Part shown: in pieces, positions 27,312 through 35,735 of the stretch
Layout: each line of letters opens with the position of its first letter
How positions within the stretch are numbered: the stretch's first letter is position 1
From: Holophagales bacterium
GTDB taxonomy: Bacteria > Acidobacteriota > Thermoanaerobaculia > UBA5066
Direction of reading: 5' to 3'
DNA length: 44,209 nt
Assembly (NCBI GenBank): GCA_016716705.1
Contig: JADJVF010000030.1
Span: forward strand, 1-44,209
Made by a program: the position numbers and the translations under genes
Notes under the pieces: generated by a model
What the model was told of the DNA's origin: nothing
The model's database searches: none
Seen by the model: the letters and a program-made list of their open reading frames with translations, nothing else

Positions 27312-28877
27312 ATGCTCGACGCCTCCCTGTCCGCGCAGCTCCAGCAGCTCTACCGTGACATCCCCGTCACGATCGTCCTCCGCCAGCGCCCGTCCGATCA
27401 CCCGAAGCAGGACGAGCTCACCACGATGCTCGCCGACATCGCGGCGACGGCGCCGGAGAAGGTCCTGCACCGCGTCGAGGGCGAGCCCGCCGCAATTCCT
27501 TCGTTCGAGGTGGCCGTGGAGGGGCGTTCCGCGTCGATCCTCTTCAAGGGGATTCCCGGCGGACACGAGTTCTCCTCCCTCGTCCTCGCGGTCCTGAATG
27601 CCGCGGGGCTCGGGAAGAGGCCCGACGAGGGGCTGCAGAACCGGATCAGGCACCTCAAGGGGCCCGTGCGCCTCAGGACCTTCGTATCCCTGTCGTGCCA
27701 CAACTGCCCCGAGGTCGTGCAGGCGCTGAACCAGATGGCCCTGATCCACCCCGACTTCGTTCACGAGATGGTGGACGGCGGCCTCGCGGAGAGCGAGGTC
27801 GAGAAGCTGGGGATACAGGGCGTCCCGACCGTGATCTCCACGATCCACGAGAACGCGCAGGTCTCCGTGGGCCGGGCCGGCCTCGCGGAGCTGATCGACG
27901 CGCTCGAGGAGCGCTACGGCGCGGAGACGCCGGACACGGCGCAGGCCCTTCCGGCTCGCGACCCCTACGACGTCGTCGTCGTCGGGGGAGGTCCGGCCGG
28001 TGCGTCCGCGGCGATCTACTCGGTCCGCAAGGGGCTCCGCACGGCCCTCGTTGCCAAGAACGTCGGCGGGCAGGTCCTCGAGACAGTCGGTATCGACAAC
28101 CTCATCGGGACGACGCACACCGAGGGGAAGAAGCTCGCCGCCGACATCCTGGCCCACGTCCGCAGCTACCCGGTCGAGATCCTCGACAACCGGCGCGTCG
28201 AGGCGATCGAGAACGGCGAGCTCAAGACGGTCCGCCTCGCGGGGGGCGAGGTGCTCCAGGCGAAGTCGCTCATCGTGGCGACGGGCGCGCAGTGGCGTGA
28301 GCTGAACGTCGCCGGCGAGAAGGAGTACATCGGGCGCGGCGTCGCCTTCTGCCCCCACTGCGACGGACCGTTCTACAAGGACAAGAGGGTCGTCGTCGTC
28401 GGCGGCGGCAACTCGGGAATCGAGGCGGCGATCGACCTCGCCGGCATCTGCGGCTCGGTGACCGTGATCGAGTTCATGAACGAGCTGAAGGCCGACAAGG
28501 TCCTCGTCGACAACCTGAAGAAGCTGCCGAACACCGCGATCGTCCTTCACCACCGGACGGCGGAGATCGTCGGCGACGGGAGCAGGGTCACGGGAATCAA
28601 GGTCGTCGACCGTGGGACCGACGCGGAGAAGACGATCCCGGTCGACGGGATCTTCATCCAGATCGGCCTCGCCCCGAACTCCGGCCTCGTGAAGGGGCTC
28701 GTCGACGTGAACCGCTTCGGCGAGATCGTCGTGGACGACAAGTGCCGCACGTCGACGAAGGGGATCTACGCGGCGGGCGACGTCACGACGACCCCCTACA
28801 AGCAGATCATCATCTCCATGGGCGAGGGGGCGAAGGCCGCTCTCGCAGCCTTCGAGGACCGGATACACGCGGCGTAG
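27312..28877 (+). CDS. ahpF: Alkyl hydroperoxide reductase subunit F (NAD(P)H flavoprotein)
   Basis: 521 residues, standard for AhpF. An N-terminal double thioredoxin-like domain (1-200) carries the disulfide CHNCP (from about residue 129), which passes electrons to AhpC. The FAD domain starts at VVVVGGGPAGASAAIYS (about 217), CPHC (about 347) is the pyridine-nucleotide-disulfide reductase centre, and the NAD domain begins at VVVVGGGNSGIEAA. The end, IYAAGDVTTTPYKQIIISMGEGAKAAL, is the usual C-terminus. ATG 27312 has only a weak AGAGAAA site upstream. Operon with ahpC. Confidence 0.97.
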   Translation: MLDASLSAQLQQLYRDIPVTIVLRQRPSDHPKQDELTTMLADIAATAPEKVLHRVEGEPAAIPSFEVAVEGRSASILFKGIPGGHEFSSLVLAVLNAAGLGKRPDEGLQNRIRHLKGPVRLRTFVSLSCHNCPEVVQALNQMALIHPDFVHEMVDGGLAESEVEKLGIQGVPTVISTIHENAQVSVGRAGLAELIDALEERYGAETPDTAQALPARDPYDVVVVGGGPAGASAAIYSVRKGLRTALVAKNVGGQVLETVGIDNLIGTTHTEGKKLAADILAHVRSYPVEILDNRRVEAIENGELKTVRLAGGEVLQAKSLIVATGAQWRELNVAGEKEYIGRGVAFCPHCDGPFYKDKRVVVVGGGNSGIEAAIDLAGICGSVTVIEFMNELKADKVLVDNLKKLPNTAIVLHHRTAEIVGDGSRVTGIKVVDRGTDAEKTIPVDGIFIQIGLAPNSGLVKGLVDVNRFGEIVVDDKCRTSTKGIYAAGDVTTTPYKQIIISMGEGAKAALAAFEDRIHAA

Positions 28878-28888
28878 CGACTCACGAG

Positions 28889-28912
28889 GCCTCCCGGCGG
28901 CCGCCGGGAGGC
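28889..28912 (+). terminator. Hairpin downstream of ahpF
   Basis: GCCTCCCGGC / GCCGGGAGGC, a 10-base-pair stem with a GGCC loop, 11 bases after the ahpF stop and followed by TTCCCGTCC. It probably ends the ahpCF transcript. Confidence 0.6.
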
Positions 28913-29084
28913 TTCCCGTCCTCTCCAGAGGGCGATCAAGAGCCCGGTCGAGAGCGATTGGGTCTTTCGCGCGTGCGAAAGCGTGATTCGCCGCACTCTC
29001 GGGTGTTCCGGCGGGTTGGCATCGGGCCTGCAATAGACGGGGTGGGAGCAACGAACTCCCACAGATCGTCCAAGGAGGTCCGAC

Positions 29085-29480
29085 ATGAAGAACGCCAACC
29101 GGAACATGATCCTCGCCGCAGCGGCGGCCCTCACCCTCGCGGTGGCGCCGTCGGCCCCGGCGGACGTGCGGCTCCACGTGAATCTCCCGCTCCCGCCTTC
29201 GCCCCACGAGGTGCTGCGCCACCTTCCCGTGCCGCCGCTGCCCGTCGTCGTCGACGTCCGCCACGACGGCCGCTGGAACTACGAGAACCGCTACCGCGAC
29301 GACCGCTACGGCAACGACTCCTATCGGCACGACAGCCGGTACCGCAACCGCGATCGCTGGGCCTACGTCGAGGGGCGCTGGGTCGTGCGACCGTACCGAG
29401 GCGCCGTGTGGGTGACGGGTTACTACGACAGGTGGGGCCGCTGGATCCCCGGCTACTGGGCCCGTCCCCGCTACCGGTAG
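29085..29480 (+). CDS. Small secreted Tyr/Arg/Trp-rich protein
   Basis: 131 residues. The signal peptide (MILAAAAALTLAVAPSAPA) is followed by a Pro-rich stretch, then DRYGNDSYRHDSRYRNRDRW and a C-terminal part with aromatic repeats (AYVEGRWVVRPYRGAVWVTG; YYDRWGRWIPGYW). The pattern resembles YXWGXW-type secreted small proteins. ATG 29085 follows AAGGAGG. It is a stand-alone gene with about 200 non-coding bases on the ahpF side. No enzymatic motif; probably periplasmic or surface-bound. Confidence 0.72.
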   Translation: MKNANRNMILAAAAALTLAVAPSAPADVRLHVNLPLPPSPHEVLRHLPVPPLPVVVDVRHDGRWNYENRYRDDRYGNDSYRHDSRYRNRDRWAYVEGRWVVRPYRGAVWVTGYYDRWGRWIPGYWARPRYR

Positions 29481-29481
29481 G

Positions 29482-30713
29482 TCACGTCACCGCCTCGCGG
29501 CGGCGGAACTCCGGGCGCTCGTGGGCGTGCGACGACAGCACCTCCGCGAGCGCCCTTGCCGTTTCCCAGGCGTCCACGAACCGGACGTAGAGCGGCGCGA
29601 AGCCGAAGCGGAGGACGTCGGGGGAGCGGAAGTCGCCGACGACGCCCCGGGCGATGAGCGCCCGCATCACGGCGTAGCCGTCGGGGTGCGAGAAGGAGAC
29701 CTGGCTGCCGCGACGCGAGGACGCGCGCGGCGAGACGAGACGCACGGCGTCGCCGCACTCCTGCTCGACGGCCTCGACGAAGAACGACGTGAGCTTCTCC
29801 GACTTCTCGCGGACGAGCGCGAGGTCGGCCTCGAGGATCACGTCGAGCGCGGCGTCGAGCGCCGTCATCGAGAGGATGGGCGGCGTCCCGCAGAGGAACC
29901 GGGAGATGCCGGGGGCTGGCCGGTAGGCCGCCGCGAACGCGAATGGCTCGGCGTGGCCGAGCCATCCGGAGAGCGGCTGCTCGAAGGTCTCCTGGTGGCG
30001 CGGCGCGACGTAGAGGAACGCCGGGGCGCCCGGGCCGCCGCAGAGGTACTTGTAACCGCAGCCGACCGCGAAGTCGGCGCCGGCGGCGGTCAGGTCGACG
30101 GGCATCGCGCCGGCCGAGTGGGCGAGATCCCAGGCGACGAGGGCTCCCGCATCGTGCGCCGCGCGCGTGACGGCGTGGAGGTCGTGCCTTTCGCCGGTCC
30201 GGTAGTCGACGTGCGTCAGGAGGAGGACGGCGATGTCGCCGTCGAGCGCAGAGAGGACGTCCCCTTCGGGACGAGCCGGAGGCGATGCCCCGCGCCCCGC
30301 AGGCGCGCGAGCCCTTCGGCCATGTAGAGGTCGGTGGGGAAGTTCCCTTCCTCGGAGAGGATCGTGAGCCGGCCGGGCCGGAGGGCGAGCGCGGCCGAAA
30401 GGACCTTGAAGACGTTCACGGAGGTCGAGTCGGTGCAGACGACCTCGCCCGGGCCGGCCCCGACGAGACGCGCGATCTTGTCGCCCACGCGGCGAGGCAG
30501 CTCGATCCAGCCGGCGTCGTTCCAGCTTCGGACGAGCCCTTCGCCCCACTCCCGCGCCACGACGTCCGCCACGCGCGTCGCCGCGGCCTTCGGAAGCGCG
30601 CCGAGCGAATTGCCGTCGAGGTAGACGAGGCCATCGGGCAGAAGGAACCGGTCGCGGAAGGGGGCGAGCGGGTCGGAGGCGTCGAGACGCTCGGCGTCTT
30701 TACGCGTGATCAC
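29482..30713 (-). CDS. kynU: Kynureninase, with one frameshift
   Basis: A PLP enzyme that splits kynurenine or 3-hydroxykynurenine. The N-terminal part from GTG 30713 (YLDGNSLGALP, then VVCTDSTSVNVFKVL) and the C-terminal part (DIAVLLLTHVDYRTGE; WDLAHSAGAMPVDL; PLP lysine in GCGYKYLCGGPGAPAF, about residue 223; SRFLCGTPPILSM) lie in different frames. The switch is at about 30268: GTCCCGAAGG on the minus strand would continue in one frame if it had one more C (GTCCCCGAAGG). With it the protein is 410 residues, the normal length. Other kynurenine pathway genes are not nearby. Probably a homopolymer undercall. Confidence 0.85.
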
Positions 30714-30718
30714 GCCGG

Positions 30719-31192
30719 TCAGCGGCCGGGAGCGGGGGGAGAGGGCGTCCGCTTCGGCGTCACTCTCTCCTCGAAGCCCTGCGGCAGGACGAGGACGACG
30801 TCCCCGGGGGCGACGAGCTGGAGATCCTCGCGGGCGATCTTCTCGACGGCAGCGGGCTCCCCCGCGAGGAGGGCGACCTCTCTCTCGAGCGCCTCGTTCC
30901 TCGCGTTGATCGCCGTGACCTCGGCCTGGAGGGCTCCCGCCTGCGCCCGCTGCTTCCGAACCTGGAGGAAGCCGCGGTCGCCGGCGAGGAAGAAGACGAA
31001 CAGGAGGACCGAGAGGACGAGCGAGAAGCCGACGTAGGAGAGCGGGTGGACGTGCGGACGCTCCGGCCGGGCCGCGGGTCCCGACACGGGGGGCTCGTCG
31101 GTCCGTCGCGCGGGACGGGGAGGCGGCGCGGGCCGTCCCCCCGTCCTCGAAACGAGGCCCTTCTTCGGGCCGGTGATCCGCTCGATCCTCAA
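30719..31192 (-). CDS. ftsB: FtsB/DivIC-family septum formation initiator
   Basis: 157 residues. A basic, Pro-rich cytoplasmic N-terminus of about 50 residues, one membrane segment (YVGFSLVLSVLLFVFFLAG), then a coiled coil (VRKQRAQAGALQAEVTAINARNEALEREVALL) and the typical AVEKIAREDLQLVAPGDVVLVL end. FtsB works with FtsL and FtsQ in the periplasm to activate septal peptidoglycan synthesis. The start I use is TTG 31192, with GAGGAGA upstream. It lies 27 bases after eno, the widespread eno-ftsB arrangement. The N-terminal extension is longer than in E. coli FtsB. Confidence 0.85.
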   Translation of the reverse strand: MRIERITGPKKGLVSRTGGRPAPPPRPARRTDEPPVSGPAARPERPHVHPLSYVGFSLVLSVLLFVFFLAGDRGFLQVRKQRAQAGALQAEVTAINARNEALEREVALLAGEPAAVEKIAREDLQLVAPGDVVLVLPQGFEERVTPKRTPSPPAPGR

Positions 31193-31219
31193 CTCTTCGT
31201 CCGTCTCCTCAGGCCTTCG

Positions 31220-32497
31220 TCACTTCTTCTTTACGGCGAGGCCGAAGAAGTGCCCGGCGGAGGCGAGCTCTTCCTCGATCCTCAGGAGGCGGTTGTACTT
31301 CGCGAGCCGCTCGGAGCGGGAGGCCGAGCCGGTCTTGATGAACATGGAGTTCGTCGCGACGGCCAGGTCGGCGATCGTCGTGTCCTCGGTCTCGCCCGAG
31401 CGGTGCGAGACGGCGGTGACGTAGCGGGCGACCTGCGCCATCCGGACCGCCTCGAGCGTCTCGGTGATCGTCCCGATCTGGTTCACCTTGACGAGGAGGC
31501 CGTTGGCGATGCCGTCGCGGATTCCCTCGGCGAGGATCTTCGGGTTCGTGACGAAGAGGTCGTCGCCGATGAGGTGGATCTTCGAACCGAGCCGCTCGGT
31601 CATCAGCTTCCAGCCGGCCTTGTCCCCTTCGGCGCAGCCGTCCTCGATCGAGACGATCGGGTAGTCCTTCACGATCGCTTCCCAGAACGCGACCATCTCC
31701 GCGGGAGAGAGCTTCAGCCCCTCGCCGTCGAGGACGTAGGTGCCGTCCTTGAAGTACTCGGAGGCGGCCGGGTCGAGGGCGATGAAGACCTGCTCGCCCG
31801 CCTTGTAGCCCGCCTTGCCGATCGCCTCGACGATGACGTCGAGCGCCTCGCGCGCGGTGCCGATGGCGGGGGCGAAGCCCCCCTCGTCGCCGACGCCCGT
31901 CGCGAGCCCCTTCTTCTTCAGGATCGACTTGAGGGCGTGGAACGTCTCGGCCCCGGCGCGGAGCGCCTCGCGGAACGACTCGAATCCGGCCGGGACGAGC
32001 ATGAATTCCTGGTGGTCGAGCGGGTTGTCGGCGTGCGCCCCGCCGTTGATGACGTTCATCATCGGCACGGGGAGCGAGACGGCGCCCGTGCCGCCCAGGT
32101 AGCGGAACAGCGGCAGGTCACAACCTTCGGCCGCGGCGCGGCAGACGGCCATCGAGACGCCGAGCGTCGCGTTCGCGCCGAGCTTCGACTTGAACTCCGT
32201 GCCGTCGAGGTCGCACATCAGCTGGTCGAGCCCGGCCTGGTCGCGGGCGTCGAAGCCGAGGAGCTCGGGGGCGATCGTCTTGTTGACGTTGTCGACGGCC
32301 TTGAGGGTCCCCTTGCCGCCGTAGCGCTTCGGGTCGCCGTCGCGCAGCTCGAGCGCCTCGCGGGTGCCCGTGGAGGCGCCCGAGGGGACGCCGGCGCGGC
32401 CGGAGGCGCCCGACTCGAGGAGGCACTCGACCTCGATGGTGGGATTCCCGCGGGAATCCAGGATCTCCCGGGCGTGGATTTCTTCGATGGCGTACAT
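31220..32497 (-). CDS. eno: Enolase
   Basis: 425 residues. Converts 2-phosphoglycerate to phosphoenolpyruvate in glycolysis. Signature residues: ILDSRGNPTIEVE, VPSGASTGTREALELRDGD, GGAHADNPLDHQEFML, VGDEGGFAP, VSIEDGCAEGD, the catalytic Lys region LLVKVNQIGT and the C-terminal SHRSGETEDTTIADLAVA. Full length, ATG 32497 (upstream GGAAGGAA). Co-directional with ftsB. Confidence 0.98.
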   Translation of the reverse strand: MYAIEEIHAREILDSRGNPTIEVECLLESGASGRAGVPSGASTGTREALELRDGDPKRYGGKGTLKAVDNVNKTIAPELLGFDARDQAGLDQLMCDLDGTEFKSKLGANATLGVSMAVCRAAAEGCDLPLFRYLGGTGAVSLPVPMMNVINGGAHADNPLDHQEFMLVPAGFESFREALRAGAETFHALKSILKKKGLATGVGDEGGFAPAIGTAREALDVIVEAIGKAGYKAGEQVFIALDPAASEYFKDGTYVLDGEGLKLSPAEMVAFWEAIVKDYPIVSIEDGCAEGDKAGWKLMTERLGSKIHLIGDDLFVTNPKILAEGIRDGIANGLLVKVNQIGTITETLEAVRMAQVARYVTAVSHRSGETEDTTIADLAVATNSMFIKTGSASRSERLAKYNRLLRIEEELASAGHFFGLAVKKK

Positions 32498-32661
32498 GCG
32501 GTTCCTTCCTTCCCCGTCCCGGGGACGGTGACGCTCAGCTTTCCAGAACGTGGTGGCGGGCGTTCCCGAAGGTGAATTCCTCGGCGAGGACGACTCTCCA
32601 ACCCGATGCTCGGAATCGGATCACTGCAACCAGGCTCCTTTCGGCCCGTAAGATTCTACGG

Positions 32662-33618
32662 GTGAGTGACCTTCGGCAGAAAACTGCGTTTCGGGCGCTC
32701 GGCGCGCTGGCGGCCATCGCCGCCCTTCCCCTCGTGGCGGCGCGGGACGCCGAGACGCGTCGGGTCGTGGTGCCGGGCCTCGCGCAGGACTATGGCGAGA
32801 GGGTCCCCGCGGCCAAGGCCGAGCTCCTCCGGATCATCAACGAGGAGCGTTCGGCGCACGGCGCCCCGCCTCTGGCCTACGACCTCCTCGGGGCGAAGGT
32901 GGGGGACGAGTTCTGCGAGGACGCGGCCCGGAACCGGACGTCGGGCCACTGGGACCTCGCCGGCCGCCCGCCCTACCTGCGCTGGGCGCTCGCCGGCGGA
33001 ATCGATCACCACGCCCAGAACTTCGCGGCCGAGAGCCGCCGGGGCTTCGAGTTCACCGAGCCCCCGGCCGAGCTCCTGAAGAAGGCTCACGAGGCCTTCA
33101 TGTCCGAGAGGCCTCCGGACGACGGGCACCGCAAGACGGTCCTCGACCCGATCTGGACGCACGTCGGCATCGGCTTCGCGATCGTCGGCGGCGAGATGCG
33201 GATGACCGAGGAGTACAGCCGGCGCGTCCTCGAGTGGGCCGAGCTGCCGGCCGGGCCCGTGAGGCCCGGCGGGGGAACGCTCGTCGCCGTGAAGCTCCCG
33301 CGCGGCTGGAACATCGGCGCCGTGGAGGTCGCGTACGAGGGATTCCCGAAGCCGATGTCGCGGCCCGAGATCGCCGCGCGCAACTCCTACGGACTGCCGC
33401 CCGCGTGGCGGACCCTTCGTCCCTATCCCCCTGCCGGGACCCGGTGGAAATCGGGTGAAACGGGCGACTTCCGATCGAGCGCCGGGGGACGGATAGAGCT
33501 CGTCGTCCCCCTCGACCGCGGCCCCGGGTACTACTACCTCGTCGTTTTTGCCGCGGAAGGCGAGGTGACCGGCAGGCGCCTCTTCCCCGTGGCGGCGCCG
33601 ATGGTGACGGCCCGGTAG
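32662..33618 (+). CDS. Secreted CAP-domain protein
   Basis: 318 residues from GTG 32662 (a longer in-frame ATG at 32572 lacks a site). A signal peptide (ALGALAAIAALPLVAARD) is followed by a CAP/SCP-like fold (about 45-190): LRIINEERSAHGAPPLAYD, the SGHWD His, a diverged equivalent of the EN-A motif (HHAQNFAAESRRG), and DGHRKTVLDPIWTHVGIGFAI. The last 100 residues form a separate beta-rich tail. TAAGAT 32649-32654 looks like a -10 element just before the start, so the mRNA may be leaderless or almost so. Function of bacterial CAP proteins is mostly undefined. Confidence 0.78.
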   Translation: MSDLRQKTAFRALGALAAIAALPLVAARDAETRRVVVPGLAQDYGERVPAAKAELLRIINEERSAHGAPPLAYDLLGAKVGDEFCEDAARNRTSGHWDLAGRPPYLRWALAGGIDHHAQNFAAESRRGFEFTEPPAELLKKAHEAFMSERPPDDGHRKTVLDPIWTHVGIGFAIVGGEMRMTEEYSRRVLEWAELPAGPVRPGGGTLVAVKLPRGWNIGAVEVAYEGFPKPMSRPEIAARNSYGLPPAWRTLRPYPPAGTRWKSGETGDFRSSAGGRIELVVPLDRGPGYYYLVVFAAEGEVTGRRLFPVAAPMVTAR

Positions 33619-33622
33619 TGCC

Positions 33623-33901
33623 GTGAGGCACCTTCTCGTCTCCTCCGAGGACGACGCGCTCGTCGAACGGCTCCGGGCCGTTCTCCCGCCGGACTCGGTC
33701 CTCTTCTCGGCCCGGGGCGTCGACGACACGCTCGAACGGCTCGCCCGTTCGTCCCGCGTCGACGTCGTCGTCACCGACGACCCGGAGATCGTCGCGGCGG
33801 TCCGCGACGAGCTGCCGGGGACCCTGCCGGTCGTCCTCCTGCCCGCGGGGGCGAATCCGGCCGACGTCGCTCGCGCCGTCGCCGCCCTCGACGACGCCTG
33901 A
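33623..33901 (+). CDS. Small REC-like protein (truncated response-regulator receiver)
   Basis: 92 residues, GTG start four bases after the CAP gene stop. RHLLVSSEDDALVERLRAVL, DVVVTDDPEIVAAV and TLPVVLLPAGANPADVARAVAAL follow the beta-alpha pattern of a receiver domain; an Asp is present at the phosphorylation position (VVVTDDP) and a weak Lys-equivalent is replaced (LLPAGA, no K). It is shorter than a normal receiver (about 115-120 residues) and has no output domain. It may be a degenerate REC domain. Coupled to the CAP gene by position only. Confidence 0.5.
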   Translation: MRHLLVSSEDDALVERLRAVLPPDSVLFSARGVDDTLERLARSSRVDVVVTDDPEIVAAVRDELPGTLPVVLLPAGANPADVARAVAALDDA

Positions 33902-33923
33902 CCCGGGGCCGGTTGTCGCCGTA

Positions 33924-33953
33924 TCCCCGACGGTGCCATCCCCGACGGTGCCA
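33924..33953. repeat. Tandem 15-base duplication
   Basis: TCCCCGACGGTGCCA occurs twice head to tail at 33924-33938 and 33939-33953. The second copy runs straight into the left arm of the large palindrome. Confidence 0.85.
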
Positions 33954-34005
33954 GGCGTGAAACCGTGTATTACTCCAGTAATACACGGTTTCACGCCTGG
34001 CACCG
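33946..34005. repeat. Near-perfect 60-base palindrome (REP-like or bidirectional terminator)
   Basis: Two 29-base arms that are exact inverse complements, separated by CC (33975-33976). The outer part reads CGGTGCCAGGCGTGAAAC and the core TGTATTACT-CC-AGTAATACA is AT-rich in a GC-rich region. It lies between the convergent REC-like gene and the ThyX gene. It can fold to a 29-base-pair hairpin. Function unknown; a mobile palindromic (REP/RAYT-type) element or a terminator for both genes are the options. Confidence 0.9.
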
Positions 34006-34058
34006 CACCCGGGCCCCGCACCCCCGCATCCCCGTGCAACCGCACCCCGTTCCGCAGG

Positions 34059-35657
34059 TCAGAAGAGTCTTCGGTAGTCCGAGAGGTCCTTCTTCCAGAC
34101 GAGGACGCCGCAGAATCGCTCGCCCTCGGGGCAGACCGGTTTTGCGCCGGCGCGGGCACGCAGACCGCAAGGGGGGAGGAGCCAGCGGCCGATGCGCGGC
34201 TCCACCTCGCGCACCTGCTCGGCCTCGTCGAGGGAAGCGCGCCAGATCTCCTCCTGCGCGTTGAAGCAGAGGCGCATGGCGAGCTTGTGGCGGAGGCCGG
34301 CGAGGTCGGCCGACTCGGTGAATCGGAGAGCGACGGCGTTCGGCAGGAGGTAGGCGCGGAACTCGTCGGGGACGCCGAGGGAGCGAAGGCGCCGGATCGC
34401 CTCCCAGGTCCTCTCCATCGTCTCGTCGTAGAGCGTCTTCGCCTCGCCGGGCTCCGCGAGGAGCATCGGGATGACGTAGTCGGGGTCGTCGGTGAGATAG
34501 GCGTGGAGCGTGGGGCGGGAGGCCGGAGTCGTCCGGTGGCGCTGGTCCTGGCTGTCGGCCGTGTGGGAGAGCCTCTTGCGGAAGGTGTAGGCCGGGTGGT
34601 GGAGGGCCCGGGCGAGCTTGCCGTGGTCGGTCAGGTTGAGCGCTTCGCCGAGGAGCCCGTTCGCGGCCGGGTCGATCGCGAGGGCGATCGCCTCGTCGTC
34701 GGAGAGGGACTCGGGCGCGGCGCCGACGACCTCGCGCACGGCCTCGGCGAGGAGCTCCTCGTTCCGCGCCTTCCGGTCGACGAGCCGCGAGATCCGCCCG
34801 CCGAGCCCGGCGTCGAAGCGCTCGCGGAATGAGGCGTCGCCGGGACGGTCGGGGAGGGGCCGTGCGAAGAGGCGGGATGCGAGGGTGAACTCGGGCGTCT
34901 CCTCGAGCGGGATCGGTTCCTCGAGGACGGCGGCGTACGAGGGGTCGTGCCGGAGGAGCTCCTCCGTCATGGCGTCCACGACCATCCGCTGTTCCGTCGG
35001 GGCGTCGAAGGTCTCCGCGAGACGCCGATAGCGGAAGAGGGTGACGGCCGAGACCGTGTGGTAGAGCGTCGTGAAGGTGGCGACCGGGAGGACGTAGCGG
35101 GCGACCTCGAGGGCGCGTTTGCGGATCGCCTTTTCCCACCGTGCGGGCTGGCTCTCGCGGCCGCGAAACGTGCCGTAGAAGGCCCGCGAGGCGATGGGGA
35201 CGAGGAGGTCGCCGAGCCTGCGGTAGGCCTCGGTCTGCCGGTCGCAGGCGGCGCGGTAGACCTCGAGCGCCTCGCCCGTCAGCGGAGGGACGGCGAACGT
35301 CCCCGGCTTCACCTCGACGTAGCGCTGCGAGGTCTGCTCGGAGTTGTAGAAGGGGTGGGCGTGGAGGAACGACCAGACGAGCTGGCGGCTGACGTTCTCG
35401 AGCGTGAACTCGAAGTGCGCGTGCTGGAACGTCGTGTGGTGTCCGGCGAGGTAGACGTCCCGGGCGAGGGCGTCGCGGCGGGAGCGGCGGCGCTCCCTCT
35501 CGACCGGGTCGGCGATCGCGTCGCCCCCGACCTCCTCGGGGGTGACGATCCCCTTCGGGCTGTAACAGGTGCGGGCGGCCGCGACGACGCCGTCGAAGGG
35601 GCGCGCGAAGGCGTTCACGAGCCGGACGCGAGGCGGAGGGGACAGGAACGGGGGCAC
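34059..35657 (-). CDS. thyX: Double-domain ThyX (FAD-dependent thymidylate synthase) protein
   Basis: 532 residues, about twice the size of a classic ThyX (about 220-250). ThyX makes dTMP from dUMP using FAD and methylene-tetrahydrofolate. In the N-terminal half, HTTFQHAHFEFTLENVSRQL and NSEQTSQRYVEV (residues 107-118) correspond to the motif's second half, but RHR is replaced by HAH; in the C-terminal half, QDQRHRTTPASRP (about 370) has a canonical RHR. So the two halves complement each other and one composite active site is likely. It may form a dimer where canonical ThyX is a tetramer. Proteins of this length are known in some phyla but are less common. Confidence 0.78.
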   Translation of the reverse strand: MPPFLSPPPRVRLVNAFARPFDGVVAAARTCYSPKGIVTPEEVGGDAIADPVERERRRSRRDALARDVYLAGHHTTFQHAHFEFTLENVSRQLVWSFLHAHPFYNSEQTSQRYVEVKPGTFAVPPLTGEALEVYRAACDRQTEAYRRLGDLLVPIASRAFYGTFRGRESQPARWEKAIRKRALEVARYVLPVATFTTLYHTVSAVTLFRYRRLAETFDAPTEQRMVVDAMTEELLRHDPSYAAVLEEPIPLEETPEFTLASRLFARPLPDRPGDASFRERFDAGLGGRISRLVDRKARNEELLAEAVREVVGAAPESLSDDEAIALAIDPAANGLLGEALNLTDHGKLARALHHPAYTFRKRLSHTADSQDQRHRTTPASRPTLHAYLTDDPDYVIPMLLAEPGEAKTLYDETMERTWEAIRRLRSLGVPDEFRAYLLPNAVALRFTESADLAGLRHKLAMRLCFNAQEEIWRASLDEAEQVREVEPRIGRWLLPPCGLRARAGAKPVCPEGERFCGVLVWKKDLSDYRRLF

Positions 35658-35686
35658 GCGGGAGGAGTCTAGCGAGGTTCGCGGAA

Positions 35687-35715
35687 TTGAACCGGTCCCT
35701 CGCCGGGCCTATAGT
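35687..35715 (+). promoter_or_regulatory. Sigma70-like promoter for the Rrf2-cysteine desulfurase operon
   Basis: TTGAAC (35687-35692), a 17-base spacer, and TATAGT (35710-35715), 20 bases before the Rrf2 start codon. It is the best promoter match for a coding gene in the window and sits in the only short gap between divergent genes (thyX and Rrf2). Confidence 0.65.
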
Positions 35716-35735
35716 GGACTGTTGGGGGCTCCGCG

